Shown piece by piece: positions 1-8,379 of a stretch of 54,909 bases of DNA (position 1 is the stretch's first letter; every line of letters begins with the position of its first letter). This stretch comes from a virus. The position numbers and the translations under genes are program-made. The DNA lies in the IMG/VR virus record IMGVR_UViG_3300021425_000049, positions 1-54,909 of that record; one strand, given 5' to 3'. Below the pieces are notes generated by a model that saw nothing but the letters and a program-made list of their open reading frames with translations, made no database searches and had not been told where the DNA came from.

Positions 1-250
1 ATAGGCTTTAAAGGAATGGGCTCTGAGAAAAAGCAACCCAAGGGTAAGTGTTTTCGCTTGTTAGGGAATAACTGCCTTCCGTTGATATGACGAAGCTAGA
101 GTAGGGGGATACAGGTCAACCGCCTCCGACAACGAAAGTTGAATCTCTTTTAACAAGATGGCTGAAGCGACTCGAATGATGTTTCAAAGCTACCTTCGCC
201 CGGCAACGGGCGAATTATGACTTCACAATCTGAATGATATTAAAAGCAAT
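1..250 (+). ncRNA. Unidentified structured RNA segment (5' part outside window)
   Basis: No credible gene covers this stretch; the one open frame from base 1 closes at 88-90. The DNA is much more GC-rich and self-complementary than the flanks. Two hairpins carry GNRA tetraloops: 130-141 (CAAC-GAAA-GUUG) and 195-214 (an 8-bp stem closed by GCAA). Further pairings are 47-64 (stem with UUUU loop), 104-126 (GGGGG with CCUCC), and a possible long-range closure of 4-9 with 186-191. I could not match it to tmRNA, RNase P, a group I or II intron core, or a riboswitch. The strand is assumed from the downstream gene. It may be a non-coding RNA or a structured end of an upstream transcript. Confidence 0.4.
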
Positions 251-349
251 ACCACTTCGTTGTATTGCATTTCTCATTATCAATTAAGAAATTATAATTG
301 TGTTGAGTGTAAACGAAAACACAGTTGAACGTAGTTCAACTCAAATGTA
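251..349. other. AT-rich spacer with hairpins before the first gene
   Basis: Holds inverted repeats but no gene. GCAATAC...GTATTGC forms a stem around 255-277. A perfect 8-bp stem with a 3-nt loop lies at 323-341 (AGTTGAAC/GTTCAACT). The latter is just upstream of the late promoter and could help to end or process transcripts coming from the left; no U-run follows it. Confidence 0.4.
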
Positions 350-357
350 TATAAATA
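350..357 (+). promoter_or_regulatory. Late promoter octamer TATAAATA
   Basis: Exact match to the T4 late promoter -10 octamer, 30 nt before the ATG at 388. It sits at the centre of a palindrome (344-361, AATGTAT...ATACATT). The predicted start site is about 6 nt downstream. Confidence 0.65.
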
Positions 358-387
358 CATTATCAATTAATTGGATTAACACGAACA

Positions 388-2250
388 ATGGTAAAACTCC
401 TAGAAGTAATTTCGTATAATGACTATGAGATAGTGAATGAAGAAGAAACACCTGACGCATCACGAAGGCCTCCTGTTGGAACTATTATGTCAGCAGGTGG
501 AAACACTTACGAATTCAAAGGAGCTATGTGGGTTAAAATCAACTCTGATGGTAGTGATGGAAGACCTGCATCTCGAGATATACGAGCAGAACTAGATGCT
601 CAGTGGGATGAAGTAAGACGTAATCCTGCTGGAAGTGCTGATGATATGGAATCTGCAAGACGTGGCAGAGTCAATGTTGAAGCAAGAGCTGCCCTTTGGA
701 CAAGCAACAATACAAATCATTTTGTTAAAGTTGGATCTCATGCTTTTAAATTTGATACTGAAGATGCTGCAAAAGATTTCATGCGCACTTGGAATAGAGG
801 CAACAGCACAGTTAGAACTGACATGCTGGAGCAGTTTGGTAACAGGCGAGTAGGAGCAGGCACAAGATTTGCTGAAGGTTGGAGATCTGCCGGATTCCAA
901 AGCATCGATGAAGCTATTGATCGTATGCCTTTTGTTAGAACTATTCTTGCAAACAGATTTGTTCAATCAGTTTTTAAAGTTTTTGAAGTGTTTGGTTGGT
1001 CAACTCTGTTGTTGCAAACTCACGTTGTAAACGTAGCATACTGGAAAGACTTAGCCGACAAAGGCGAATTAACACAACAAGAAGCTGAAGATCTTATTAT
1101 GAGCAGCCAAGCAGCATTTGGTGCTCAAGTTACTGTGTTGCTTCTTGCTATGTTTAGAAGTGGCAGACAAATACGTTTGTTCCTCAGTGGCGCCCGTGTT
1201 ATTACAAACATGTGGGCAGCTGTCGCTGCCAGCACTGGTGTTGGTATACCTGGTGCATTAGCATTAATTGCTGCTAGAGAAACAGCATTTTTCCTAGTTC
1301 AATACCTGTTGACAAGACCTGCAATACAAAGAAAACTTGCAGAAACCATTTCAAGTTTCTTAGACTATACTATTATTAGATTTGCAGTTGAAAGTCTAGC
1401 TGGAATAACTGGCGCAGGACTTGGCGTAGCAAGTAGAGCACTGGATGACATAGGCTTGGGTTTTGAAAATCTCATTAGAGATGGCGGTTGGGAATACACT
1501 CCTAAAGATCAAGAAGATGTAACACAAGCATTTGCAAGCACAGAGTGGGCCAAGTTGATTTTCCAAGATGTGCTGTTTCCTCCTGATAGAAATTTTGAAG
1601 TTCCTTATATTGCTACAGGAGAACGTAGAAGATTATTGCAAAGCAAACTGGGCAGCATGTTTAGAATTACTTTTGAATCACAGTCTGATGCAGAACTGGG
1701 CACACCTTCAAATCCAAAACCAATGTCCAGTCAACAACTAGGACAGTTGAGAGATCATGTGTTTGTATTTTCGTCAACTGAGTATGAAAGATTGAAAGAC
1801 ACACACGAGGTTGTAGCTATATCGGATGTAATGGGCCAACGTCCAGGTGGTAGCAACGAAATGACATTCCTTGCACCAACACCAGAAGCACTTGCATCAG
1901 GACAACCGTTGCCTGAACCTGATAATGTTTTGTTTACATCTAGTGGACAAATGATAGAAAGACCTGCGCCGCAGGATGCAAGTGGAGACAACATTGTAAG
2001 GATTGCTCAAGATGCAATTGACAGTGTGCCTGCAGATCCAAGCACAAGCCCAAGACGTGGATACGAAAGCGGACAAGATACACAACAAGAATTACCCAGT
2101 TACTTACAAAGAGGCAATGATGTTTCGGCTATGAGAAATGCTCAAGCAAACGCTGATGCATATGGAGACATGGGCGACGATATGCCAAGACTGGCTGGAC
2201 CAGATACAATAGTCGGAAGAACTATTAGCAGAAATCAAAGAAGACGTTAA
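388..2250 (+). CDS. Virion-associated protein of unknown function with hydrophobic core
   Basis: A 620-aa protein with no family I can name. The N-terminal 180 residues are soluble and charged. Residues 183-215, 242-256, 270-308 and 328-348 are strongly hydrophobic and could form membrane-active helices. The C-terminal 200 residues are Pro/Gln/Asp-rich and look disordered. Placement among late structural genes, behind a late octamer, suggests a virion or ejected internal protein; membrane segments would fit a role in genome delivery, but that is inference. There is no clear Shine-Dalgarno before the ATG. It converges with the leftward gp26-like gene and the stop codons overlap by 3 nt, with no terminator between them. 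Confidence 0.6.
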   Translation: MVKLLEVISYNDYEIVNEEETPDASRRPPVGTIMSAGGNTYEFKGAMWVKINSDGSDGRPASRDIRAELDAQWDEVRRNPAGSADDMESARRGRVNVEARAALWTSNNTNHFVKVGSHAFKFDTEDAAKDFMRTWNRGNSTVRTDMLEQFGNRRVGAGTRFAEGWRSAGFQSIDEAIDRMPFVRTILANRFVQSVFKVFEVFGWSTLLLQTHVVNVAYWKDLADKGELTQQEAEDLIMSSQAAFGAQVTVLLLAMFRSGRQIRLFLSGARVITNMWAAVAASTGVGIPGALALIAARETAFFLVQYLLTRPAIQRKLAETISSFLDYTIIRFAVESLAGITGAGLGVASRALDDIGLGFENLIRDGGWEYTPKDQEDVTQAFASTEWAKLIFQDVLFPPDRNFEVPYIATGERRRLLQSKLGSMFRITFESQSDAELGTPSNPKPMSSQQLGQLRDHVFVFSSTEYERLKDTHEVVAISDVMGQRPGGSNEMTFLAPTPEALASGQPLPEPDNVLFTSSGQMIERPAPQDASGDNIVRIAQDAIDSVPADPSTSPRRGYESGQDTQQELPSYLQRGNDVSAMRNAQANADAYGDMGDDMPRLAGPDTIVGRTISRNQRRR

Positions 2251-2468
2251 ATCAACGGCAACTTTGTATTCTTAGTGTTCTCAACATTTTCTTTTATAAT
2301 TTTTTGTATTATTTCTCTATCTTCAAGATCCATGTCGTATAGATAATTTTCTACACTAACACCGCCACGCATATACCAAGACACTCGATAGGCTAGATCT
2401 TTTATTGCTTTAATATCTAGTTCGTATCCATCGGCTAGTGTCTGTATCTCGTCATCTTCAAGGAACAC
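2247..2468 (-). CDS. -1 frame extension of the gp26-like gene (tail-chaperone 'T' part)
   Basis: A 73-codon frame, open from a GTG at 2468 to a stop at 2247, in the -1 frame of the gp26-like gene and touching its TAG. The acidic product begins FLEDDEIQTLADGY. The GTG lies in the 5' arm of a perfect 9-bp stem and has only a weak AAAGG upstream, so independent initiation looks poor. The frame is open back through the slippery site at 2480-2486, so a -1 shift would give a fusion of about 353 residues (276 of the upstream protein, then RQRL, then this frame). The likely role is the minor frameshifted form of a tail assembly chaperone, as in lambda GT; a separately translated small protein is the alternative. 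Confidence 0.65.
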   Translation of the reverse strand: MFLEDDEIQTLADGYELDIKAIKDLAYRVSWYMRGGVSVENYLYDMDLEDREIIQKIIKENVENTKNTKLPLI

Positions 2469-2486
2469 TAGCCTTTGACGAAAAAA
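2433..2486 (-). promoter_or_regulatory. Programmed -1 ribosomal frameshift signal
   Basis: On the minus strand the zero frame reads GA-T TTT TTC, a canonical X XXY YYZ heptamer (2486 to 2480). After a 6-nt spacer (2479-2474) comes a perfect 9-bp stem, GGCTAGTGT (2473-2465) with ACACTAGCC (2441-2433), and a 23-nt loop. The zero-frame TAG lies inside the 5' arm. Heptamer, spacer length and stem follow the standard architecture for -1 frameshifting. Confidence 0.75.
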
Positions 2487-3307
2487 TCGGATTGATCAAT
2501 CCTAACTGCAACTTTATCTTCTTTTTCACAGGCTTCACACTGAACATTTTGCGTTGGCATTTGCCAAACTTCTACTTGAGATTCTATGTGTTCTTTTATT
2601 GTGTTATAGAAACTAATATCGTTGTCATCCAAAAATTCTTTTATTTCTAAAATATCAGTTTCTTCAATACCGTCAACGGTAATGCTTTTTATGCTTCTAA
2701 AAATAAACTCCACAGTTAAAGTTGCTATTTGTTGTAGTGTTTCATTTATAAATGCATCTCTCTTTTGTTCGTCGGTTATCTTTTGAGATTGTATTCTCAA
2801 TGCTCTAGACAATGCTATATTACGCTGTTGTGTTTCACTAAATTCTTGATAGGTCAATGGTCTAATTTGCACTACAAAATTTTCAATTTGTATTTGATCT
2901 TTGTATTCTAAACTGTTGTAATAATCCAAAAGTTTTTGAATATCAATGTCATAAGAATTTTCATGTTTACAATGTTTGCATTTATGATTTACAGTTAGAC
3001 CTGACCCGTATGTAGCTAGTCTAATAGCTAACAATAGATAGTCTATATCCAATGTAACCAACTGCATAGGATTTAAAACACTTGGAACACAACTTCTTAT
3101 GTTGTTTGCTGTTGCCTGTCCGTTGATAAGTGCATCTGGTGTTTTGAAAAGTATTTCGTCGTTTGCTGTCATGCTAAACACTGGCAATTCAGTGAAATCA
3201 CCGTTGTTAACCACAGTTGCATCATAAAATTTGCCTCTGCTGGGCAATGTTGCATAGATCTTAGGTTGTCTACGGTATTTCTTTAAGGGACTGATTTCAT
3301 TTTCCAT
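2468..3307 (-). CDS. 26: Baseplate hub / tail assembly protein, T4 gp26-like
   Basis: A 279-aa leftward gene. Features typical of the T4 gp26-like family in marine T4-type phages are LPSRGKFY at 21-28, SMTANDEIL at 45-53 followed by a Gly-containing helix, and the LDIDYLLLAIRLATYG segment at 86-101. Two CxxC pairs (C110/C113 and C257/C260) could bind zinc. The family acts in assembly of the baseplate hub and tail initiation, not as a major virion component. The gene is divergent from the tape-measure gene, the partner expected for a tail chaperone. The 3' end carries a -1 frameshift signal (2433-2486). A late octamer in reverse orientation lies at 3344-3351. Confidence 0.72.
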   Translation of the reverse strand: MENEISPLKKYRRQPKIYATLPSRGKFYDATVVNNGDFTELPVFSMTANDEILFKTPDALINGQATANNIRSCVPSVLNPMQLVTLDIDYLLLAIRLATYGSGLTVNHKCKHCKHENSYDIDIQKLLDYYNSLEYKDQIQIENFVVQIRPLTYQEFSETQQRNIALSRALRIQSQKITDEQKRDAFINETLQQIATLTVEFIFRSIKSITVDGIEETDILEIKEFLDDNDISFYNTIKEHIESQVEVWQMPTQNVQCEACEKEDKVAVRIDQSDFFVKG

Positions 3308-3321
3308 TGGTGTATCCTATA

Positions 3322-3329
3322 GGTAAATA
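3322..3329 (+). promoter_or_regulatory. Late promoter variant GGTAAATA (tape measure)
   Basis: The same GGTAAATA variant precedes the sheath gene. It lies 57 nt upstream of the TTG start at 3379. Confidence 0.5.
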
Positions 3330-3343
3330 GTTATATATCCATA

Positions 3344-3351
3344 TATTTATT
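3344..3351 (-). promoter_or_regulatory. Late promoter octamer AATAAATA, leftward (gp26-like)
   Basis: Reverse-strand near match to the late octamer, 36 nt upstream of the gp26-like ATG. With the rightward box at 3322 it makes this 71-bp gap a divergent promoter region. Confidence 0.5.
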
Positions 3352-3378
3352 TGGATATTTCAACACGAGGTTATAGAT

Positions 3379-5676
3379 TTGGCAGATGCAACAGACATAG
3401 GAATTTTAGGCGATGTAGCAAGATATGCTAGCAGTGCATTAGGCGATGCTGCAAAAGCGTCTTTAGGTCTAGCAGGTAACCTTTTATCTGGCAGTAGCAA
3501 GTTAAGTGATTATAGCGAAGCATTAGCTGTTAATACACCCTTACTTAAAGAATTTTCAACTGTTGTAAAAGGTTTAGTTAAGTTTGCAGAACAAAACTTA
3601 GAAGATTACGAAGGTCTAGCCAGCATGGGTGCGTCTTTTGATGCTGACACAACTCGCATGAGAACCGCAGCAACAAAAATGGGATTAACCATGGAGCAGA
3701 TGACCGAAATGGTTGCTAACAATAGAGAAGGGTTAGCAGCATTTGGTGGCACTGTAAACCAAAGCATGACAGACTTGATTAACTTTAATAATCAAATCTT
3801 AACCAGCGATACCGGAACCTACTTGCGTAGATTAGGAATGAATTTCCAAGATGTAAACGACACATTGATTGCATACCAAGAAATAATGGAAGCCGGAGGT
3901 AGAGGCAACAGTTTAACCGAGTTACAAAGACAACAGGCTGTTGAAGAATTTGCAACAGGCATTGACGAACTTGTAAAACTAACGGGCAAAAACCGTAAAG
4001 AAATAATGGAAGAAATGAAGGAACGTAGACGCTCTGGAGAAATGCAAGCGTTCCTTAATACTCTTGGACCAGAACAGGCTGCTGCTGTTCAAGAACAAAT
4101 CAACACAATGCAGCAAACACTCGGTCCTGTTGCTGCACAAGCATTCCAAGAAATACTTGCATTTGGTGCTCCTATTAACGAAGCTACACAAAATTTTGTA
4201 GCAGGTATGGGCGGCGCAGCTACTGATATGTATGCTGCTGGAGATTTATTTAGATCTGGTAACCTAGATGCATTTGCAGCACAAACCGATAATGCTATAG
4301 GCGCTATGACCGATTATCAAAACTCGACTGAGTTTGCACAAACAGCTATGCTTGGTGGAGTGGGAGGTCCGGTTGCTGAGGCACAGGCTTCTGCATTAGA
4401 AGGTAGTTACGTCTTTAGAAATCGCATGGCAGAACTTGCTGAAGAAACAGGAAGTGTTGTTGAAGCTATGAGATTAGCAAGACAACAAATTGCAGAAGAA
4501 CAAAACTTACAGAGAACTGCTGGCGATAGTGCTCCAAACTTAATTGCTGCTACACAAGACTTACAAGAAGCGACAAGGCAACTAGCAGAAGCTACTCAAC
4601 AGGCAGCATTTCCAAGATTAGAAGAAGCAGGTTTAAGAGCAATCGGAATGATAACAGATTCGTTACCACCTCCGGGAGAAGTTGCATCAATTGTTGCAAA
4701 CACTGCTGATAATTTATTCAATCTAGCAGAACGTGGAATTTACGGCGACATTGATACTGCAAACATGGGCAATGTTAACATTGGTAGTGCTAACGGAGAG
4801 TTAACTCCAGGAGATGTTGCAGGGCTTGGAGCAAGCGGAACACCAGACGACCCTCTTTCTGTTACACAAGTTGATCCGGCAGCTGAGCAAACTGTTGAAA
4901 ATATTGAAGCACTTGATAATAGAACAGCGGCAGTAAATGATGCAATTGAAAGATTGCGAGGCAGTAACGATGCAATGGATGCTACTAGAGTATTAGAAGC
5001 TGAACAAATAATGGAAGGCATAGTAACTGCTAGTGCTGAAAGAGCAGCCGCAGAAGAAACTTTAAATGAAGCAAATGCTACGCTAAGTGAAGCAATTGAT
5101 ACAGGTGTTATTCCTGAAATTAGAGCAGCACAAGATGCTGTAAATGCAGCAGAAGAAGCATTAAACACAAAAATAGAAGAAGAAACACAAATATTAAACG
5201 ATGCACTTGCAGCAACTAGTGATATGATAAGATCATCAATGGAATATACAAACAGACAAATTTCTAGATACGAATCTGATCCAAATTTTGTTGGAGGGTT
5301 TGATTCTGGAGGTAACATTCCTAGCGGAGCGTTTGGTATGGTTGGCGAGTATGGCCCTGAACTAATAGGTGGACCTGCTAACGTAGTAGGAAGAAGAGAA
5401 ACCAGTCAAATGATTTCTTCGATGATGAGAAACATCAGTAGTTTAGCAGATTTACCACAAATGATACAAGACCAAACTGTGCCTGACACCGACGTAAATG
5501 AGATAACTACTAGTAGCAACGATAGAACCATGCAAGCACTGGGATCATTGTTCAGTAGATTAGAAGGTAAGTTAGATCAATTGATTACAATAGAAGCTAG
5601 ATTATCTGACACAGGTGTTAAGACACTGAGAGCAACAAGAGGGCTAACTGGCAATCTCCACAGAGGAATAGGATAA
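3379..5676 (+). CDS. 29: Tail tape measure protein / baseplate hub, gp29-like
   Basis: A 765-aa, Ala/Gln/Glu-rich, mainly helical protein that would set tail length and sit at the hub tip inside the tube. Long heptad-like stretches occur at about 360-420 and 495-615. Near the C-terminus (about 640-675) is the recurrent tape-measure motif, a Gly-rich stretch followed by VGEYGPELIGGPANVV. T4 gp29 is 590 aa, so the tail may be longer or the protein carries extra domains. The start is TTG at 3379 with AGG 8 nt upstream. The stop overlaps the portal ATG (TAATG). The next gene leftward is the frameshifting gp26-like gene, on the other strand. Confidence 0.8.
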   Translation: MADATDIGILGDVARYASSALGDAAKASLGLAGNLLSGSSKLSDYSEALAVNTPLLKEFSTVVKGLVKFAEQNLEDYEGLASMGASFDADTTRMRTAATKMGLTMEQMTEMVANNREGLAAFGGTVNQSMTDLINFNNQILTSDTGTYLRRLGMNFQDVNDTLIAYQEIMEAGGRGNSLTELQRQQAVEEFATGIDELVKLTGKNRKEIMEEMKERRRSGEMQAFLNTLGPEQAAAVQEQINTMQQTLGPVAAQAFQEILAFGAPINEATQNFVAGMGGAATDMYAAGDLFRSGNLDAFAAQTDNAIGAMTDYQNSTEFAQTAMLGGVGGPVAEAQASALEGSYVFRNRMAELAEETGSVVEAMRLARQQIAEEQNLQRTAGDSAPNLIAATQDLQEATRQLAEATQQAAFPRLEEAGLRAIGMITDSLPPPGEVASIVANTADNLFNLAERGIYGDIDTANMGNVNIGSANGELTPGDVAGLGASGTPDDPLSVTQVDPAAEQTVENIEALDNRTAAVNDAIERLRGSNDAMDATRVLEAEQIMEGIVTASAERAAAEETLNEANATLSEAIDTGVIPEIRAAQDAVNAAEEALNTKIEEETQILNDALAATSDMIRSSMEYTNRQISRYESDPNFVGGFDSGGNIPSGAFGMVGEYGPELIGGPANVVGRRETSQMISSMMRNISSLADLPQMIQDQTVPDTDVNEITTSSNDRTMQALGSLFSRLEGKLDQLITIEARLSDTGVKTLRATRGLTGNLHRGIG

Positions 5677-7424
5677 TGAGCTGGAAAAAATATTTTACAC
5701 CTGTAAAAACAGGCAATAACCCAAACGGTAGTTATTCACCGTTTAGCGGCAGAGGAGTAGGAAATCCAGGACCTGCGTCTGCAAATTACAGCAGTCACCT
5801 CCCTGACGTTTATGTTGGCTCACCTAATCGTATTGAACGATACAATCAATACAACACTATGGACAGCGACAGTGAAGTAAATGCTGCATTGGATATTCTA
5901 GCAGAATTTACTACACAAAAAAACAAATCAAACGACACACATTTTAGATTAGATTTCAAAAAAGAAGCAACTGGTTCTGAAGTTAAAATTATTGGCGAAT
6001 ATCTGCGCCAATGGTGCAAATTAAATCAGTTTGAAACAAGAATGTTTCGAATATTGCGCAATTCTTTCAAATATGGAGACCAATTCTTTATTCGTGATCC
6101 AGAAACTCAAAAATGGTTTCATGTTGATCCTAGTCAAGTTACCAAAATCATTGTTAACGAAAGCGAAGGTAAACGTCCAGAGCAGTATGCAATAAAGAAT
6201 TTAAATTTCAGTTTTGGAAATTTAGAAGCAACACCGTTGAACCAAACAAACAGCTATGGTCCAGGAGGCACAGCAGGTTATCAGCAAGTGCCTAATCAAT
6301 TTGGAACAGGCGGCACTAACACTCCACCTGCAACAACTTCTAGATTTGAACAAGGCGAAAATGAAACTTTTGTAGATGCAGAACATGTTGTTCACTTGTC
6401 AATGAGCGAAGGATTGGATCAAAACTTTCCATTTGGCAATAGTTTACTAGAAAGTATTTTTAAAGTATACAAGCAAAAAGAATTGCTTGAGGATGCGATT
6501 ATTATCTATCGTGTCCAACGTGCGCCAGAGCGCAGAGTATTCTACGTTGATGTGGGCAACATGCCATCACACCTTGCTATGCAATTTGTGGAGCGTGTAA
6601 AAACGGAAATACATCAAAGACGAATCCCATCCAAGACAGGTGGCGGAACAAATGTCATAGACTCATCTTACAATCCACTGTCAATCAACGAAGACTACTT
6701 CTTTCCACAAACTGCAGAGGGCCGTGGATCAAAAGTTGAAACTCTACCAGGTGGCACCAACTTAGGAGAGATTGATGATCTTAGATACTTCACCAACAAA
6801 CTGGTTAGGGGTTTGCGTATTCCTTCAAGCTACCTACCTACTGGGGCTGATGATGGTGCATCGCAATACAATGACGGGCGAGTGGGCACAGCATATATTC
6901 AAGAATTGAGATTCAACAATTATTGCGAACGTTTGCAATCAATGCTTGAAGAAGTATTCAATAGAGAGTTTAAACTTTACTTGAATAGCAAAGGTGCAAA
7001 CATTGATTATGCAATGTTTGATCTAAAATTAACACCTCCGCAAAACTTTGCAGCATATAGACAGGCTGAACTTGATAACAATAGAATAAACACCTTTAGC
7101 CAAATGACAGCTATTCCGTTTGTTTCAAATAGATTTGCATTGAAGAGATTCTTAGGACTCAGTGATGAAGAAATCAAAGAAAATGAACAGCTATGGAAAG
7201 AGGAAAACGAAGATATTATTCAAGTTGACGTTGATCCGGCAGGAGAAATGCGCGGCGCTGGAATTAGTGCAGCAGGCATGGCAGGAGATGTTGGTGGCTT
7301 AGAAACTGACTTAGGTGGAGACTTAGGAGGAATCGAAGGAGGAGATGCTGCACCACCCGACACTAACACAGGTGCCGACTTAGGTGCTGCACCTGCTGGC
7401 GCAGAAACTGCTCAAACGATATAA
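5676..7424 (+). CDS. 20: Portal vertex protein gp20
   Basis: A 582-aa protein with the T4-type portal signature: MSWKKYFTPV start, an early segment on a tyrosine/asparagine-rich surface, LLEDAIIIYRVQRAPERRVFYVDVGN in the core, and YFTNKLVRGLRIPSSYLP in the C-terminal half. It forms the dodecameric ring at the head vertex through which DNA is packaged and to which neck and tail attach. T4 gp20 is 524 aa; the surplus here is a Gly/Asp-rich acidic tail after residue 525 and an inserted Asn/Gly/Thr-rich loop around 190-225. The gene is translationally coupled to the tape measure gene by a 1-nt overlap. Confidence 0.93.
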   Translation: MSWKKYFTPVKTGNNPNGSYSPFSGRGVGNPGPASANYSSHLPDVYVGSPNRIERYNQYNTMDSDSEVNAALDILAEFTTQKNKSNDTHFRLDFKKEATGSEVKIIGEYLRQWCKLNQFETRMFRILRNSFKYGDQFFIRDPETQKWFHVDPSQVTKIIVNESEGKRPEQYAIKNLNFSFGNLEATPLNQTNSYGPGGTAGYQQVPNQFGTGGTNTPPATTSRFEQGENETFVDAEHVVHLSMSEGLDQNFPFGNSLLESIFKVYKQKELLEDAIIIYRVQRAPERRVFYVDVGNMPSHLAMQFVERVKTEIHQRRIPSKTGGGTNVIDSSYNPLSINEDYFFPQTAEGRGSKVETLPGGTNLGEIDDLRYFTNKLVRGLRIPSSYLPTGADDGASQYNDGRVGTAYIQELRFNNYCERLQSMLEEVFNREFKLYLNSKGANIDYAMFDLKLTPPQNFAAYRQAELDNNRINTFSQMTAIPFVSNRFALKRFLGLSDEEIKENEQLWKEENEDIIQVDVDPAGEMRGAGISAAGMAGDVGGLETDLGGDLGGIEGGDAAPPDTNTGADLGAAPAGAETAQTI

Positions 7425-7427
7425 ATA
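7420..7427 (+). promoter_or_regulatory. Late promoter TATAAATA, 5 nt before an ATG
   Basis: Exact T4 late octamer overlapping the portal stop codon. Only 5 nt separate it from the ATG at 7433, and there is no Shine-Dalgarno; transcription would begin at about the A of the ATG. Confidence 0.55.
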
Positions 7428-7432
7428 ATAAT

Positions 7433-7681
7433 ATGCTACTACGTGAACTATATTATTTTGATCCAAAAACAATGGAACCTGTTGAAGATTCTACCTATGA
7501 AGAACAGGACGATACCAGTGTGATTACTGTTGATGACAATCGTAAAACACGATTAACATTAAAAGATATTAACAAAGCACGTAAAGCAACTGATGCTCAT
7601 ATCAAAGAAAAAGAAAAAGAGCAAGAGTTTATAAAACAAATGTATGGTCAGCCACCCGAAGGAGCAGCTGGCGGACTATAA
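7433..7681 (+). CDS. Small charged protein between portal and protease (gp67/68 position)
   Basis: An 82-aa, highly charged protein (MLLRELYYFDPKT start, a KEKEKEQEF helix in the C-terminal half, Gly/Ala end). T4 places the small prohead core proteins gp67 and gp68 between genes 20 and 21, so a core or assembly role is plausible by position only. No domain is recognised. The late octamer ends 5 nt before the ATG, so the monocistronic message would be leaderless; the gene could also be read through from the portal transcript. It abuts the next gene (stop at 7681, ATG at 7682). Confidence 0.6.
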   Translation: MLLRELYYFDPKTMEPVEDSTYEEQDDTSVITVDDNRKTRLTLKDINKARKATDAHIKEKEKEQEFIKQMYGQPPEGAAGGL

Positions 7682-8275
7682 ATGGAAATATCATTTGTTT
7701 TAGGCAATGGTGTAAGCAGACAATCAATTAATCCAGATAATTTAAAAGCACACGGAAAAGTTTACGGGTGCAATGCCCTGTATAGAGAGCACAAGCCAGA
7801 CTTTTTAGTTGCTGTTGATACAAAAATGATAATGGAAATTACAGATGCAGGGTATCATAAAGATAATGTAGTCTGGACAAATCCAAACAAACTTACCAAA
7901 AATTACAATGACTTAAATCTTTTCAACCCTAATAGAGGTTGGAGCAGCGGACCTACTGCACTATGGTTAGCAAGCAAACATGGTGCAAAAGAAATTTACA
8001 TTTTAGGATTTGATTACGCCGGTTTAGGCGTCAATAATGGCAGTGTAAACAACGTATATGCTGGCACAAAAAACTATAAAAGTGTTAACGATAGAGCCAC
8101 GTATTTTGGCAATTGGGAAAGACAAACTATGACTTGTATTAAAGAGTTTCCAAGAACTAAATACTATAGAGTGGTAGAACACGAACACAGTTTTATCCCT
8201 GATAAGCTAGAAGGATTAGCTAATTTAACGCACATAAGTATTGAAAAATTAAACAATAAATTTAATATTTCGTAA
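7682..8275 (+). CDS. Sialyltransferase/DUF115-like protein
   Basis: A 197-aa protein. FVLGNGVSR at 5-13, a GCNALYREHKPDFLVAVD block at 29-46, and SGPTALWLASKHGAKEIYILGFDY at about 83-107 resemble the nucleotide-sugar binding fold shared by GT29 sialyltransferases and DUF115-type glycosyltransferases. It could transfer a sugar to a virion or host-surface target; the acceptor is not evident. It is an accessory insertion in the head gene block, starting on the base after the preceding stop. The assignment rests on motif resemblance, and a non-catalytic relative is possible. A second set of glycosyltransferase-like genes lies at 32083-35300. Confidence 0.55.
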   Translation: MEISFVLGNGVSRQSINPDNLKAHGKVYGCNALYREHKPDFLVAVDTKMIMEITDAGYHKDNVVWTNPNKLTKNYNDLNLFNPNRGWSSGPTALWLASKHGAKEIYILGFDYAGLGVNNGSVNNVYAGTKNYKSVNDRATYFGNWERQTMTCIKEFPRTKYYRVVEHEHSFIPDKLEGLANLTHISIEKLNNKFNIS

Positions 8276-8284
8276 TAATATTTT

Positions 8285-8310
8285 AAAATGGGCTGTTTTG
8301 ACCCCATTTT
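8285..8310. terminator. Hairpin after the sialyltransferase-like gene
   Basis: AAAATGGG (8285-8292) pairs with CCCATTTT (8303-8310), 8 bp with a 10-nt loop. The U-run is only the four Ts of the stem, so termination may be weak. Confidence 0.45.
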
Positions 8311-8331
8311 CTGCGTATTTTTTCTAAAAAG

Positions 8332-8339
8332 TGTAAATA
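8332..8339 (+). promoter_or_regulatory. Possible late promoter TGTAAATA (core protein)
   Basis: Degenerate late octamer about 40 nt upstream of the ATG at 8380. The gene itself has a good AAGGAG Shine-Dalgarno. Confidence 0.35.
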
Positions 8340-8379
8340 TAATAGACAGCCTTGTAAACATATATAAAGGAGATAAACA

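Noticed and set aside
1-90. Short open frame running in from the left edge
   Set aside because: Only 29 codons, basic and without any familiar pattern, inside DNA dominated by RNA-like hairpins; it may be the tail of an upstream gene but cannot be judged.
4740-5318. Minus-strand frame of 192 codons opposite the tape measure gene
   Set aside because: Shadow of an Ala/Glu-rich helical gene; no ribosome site and an unnatural Ser/Ala composition.
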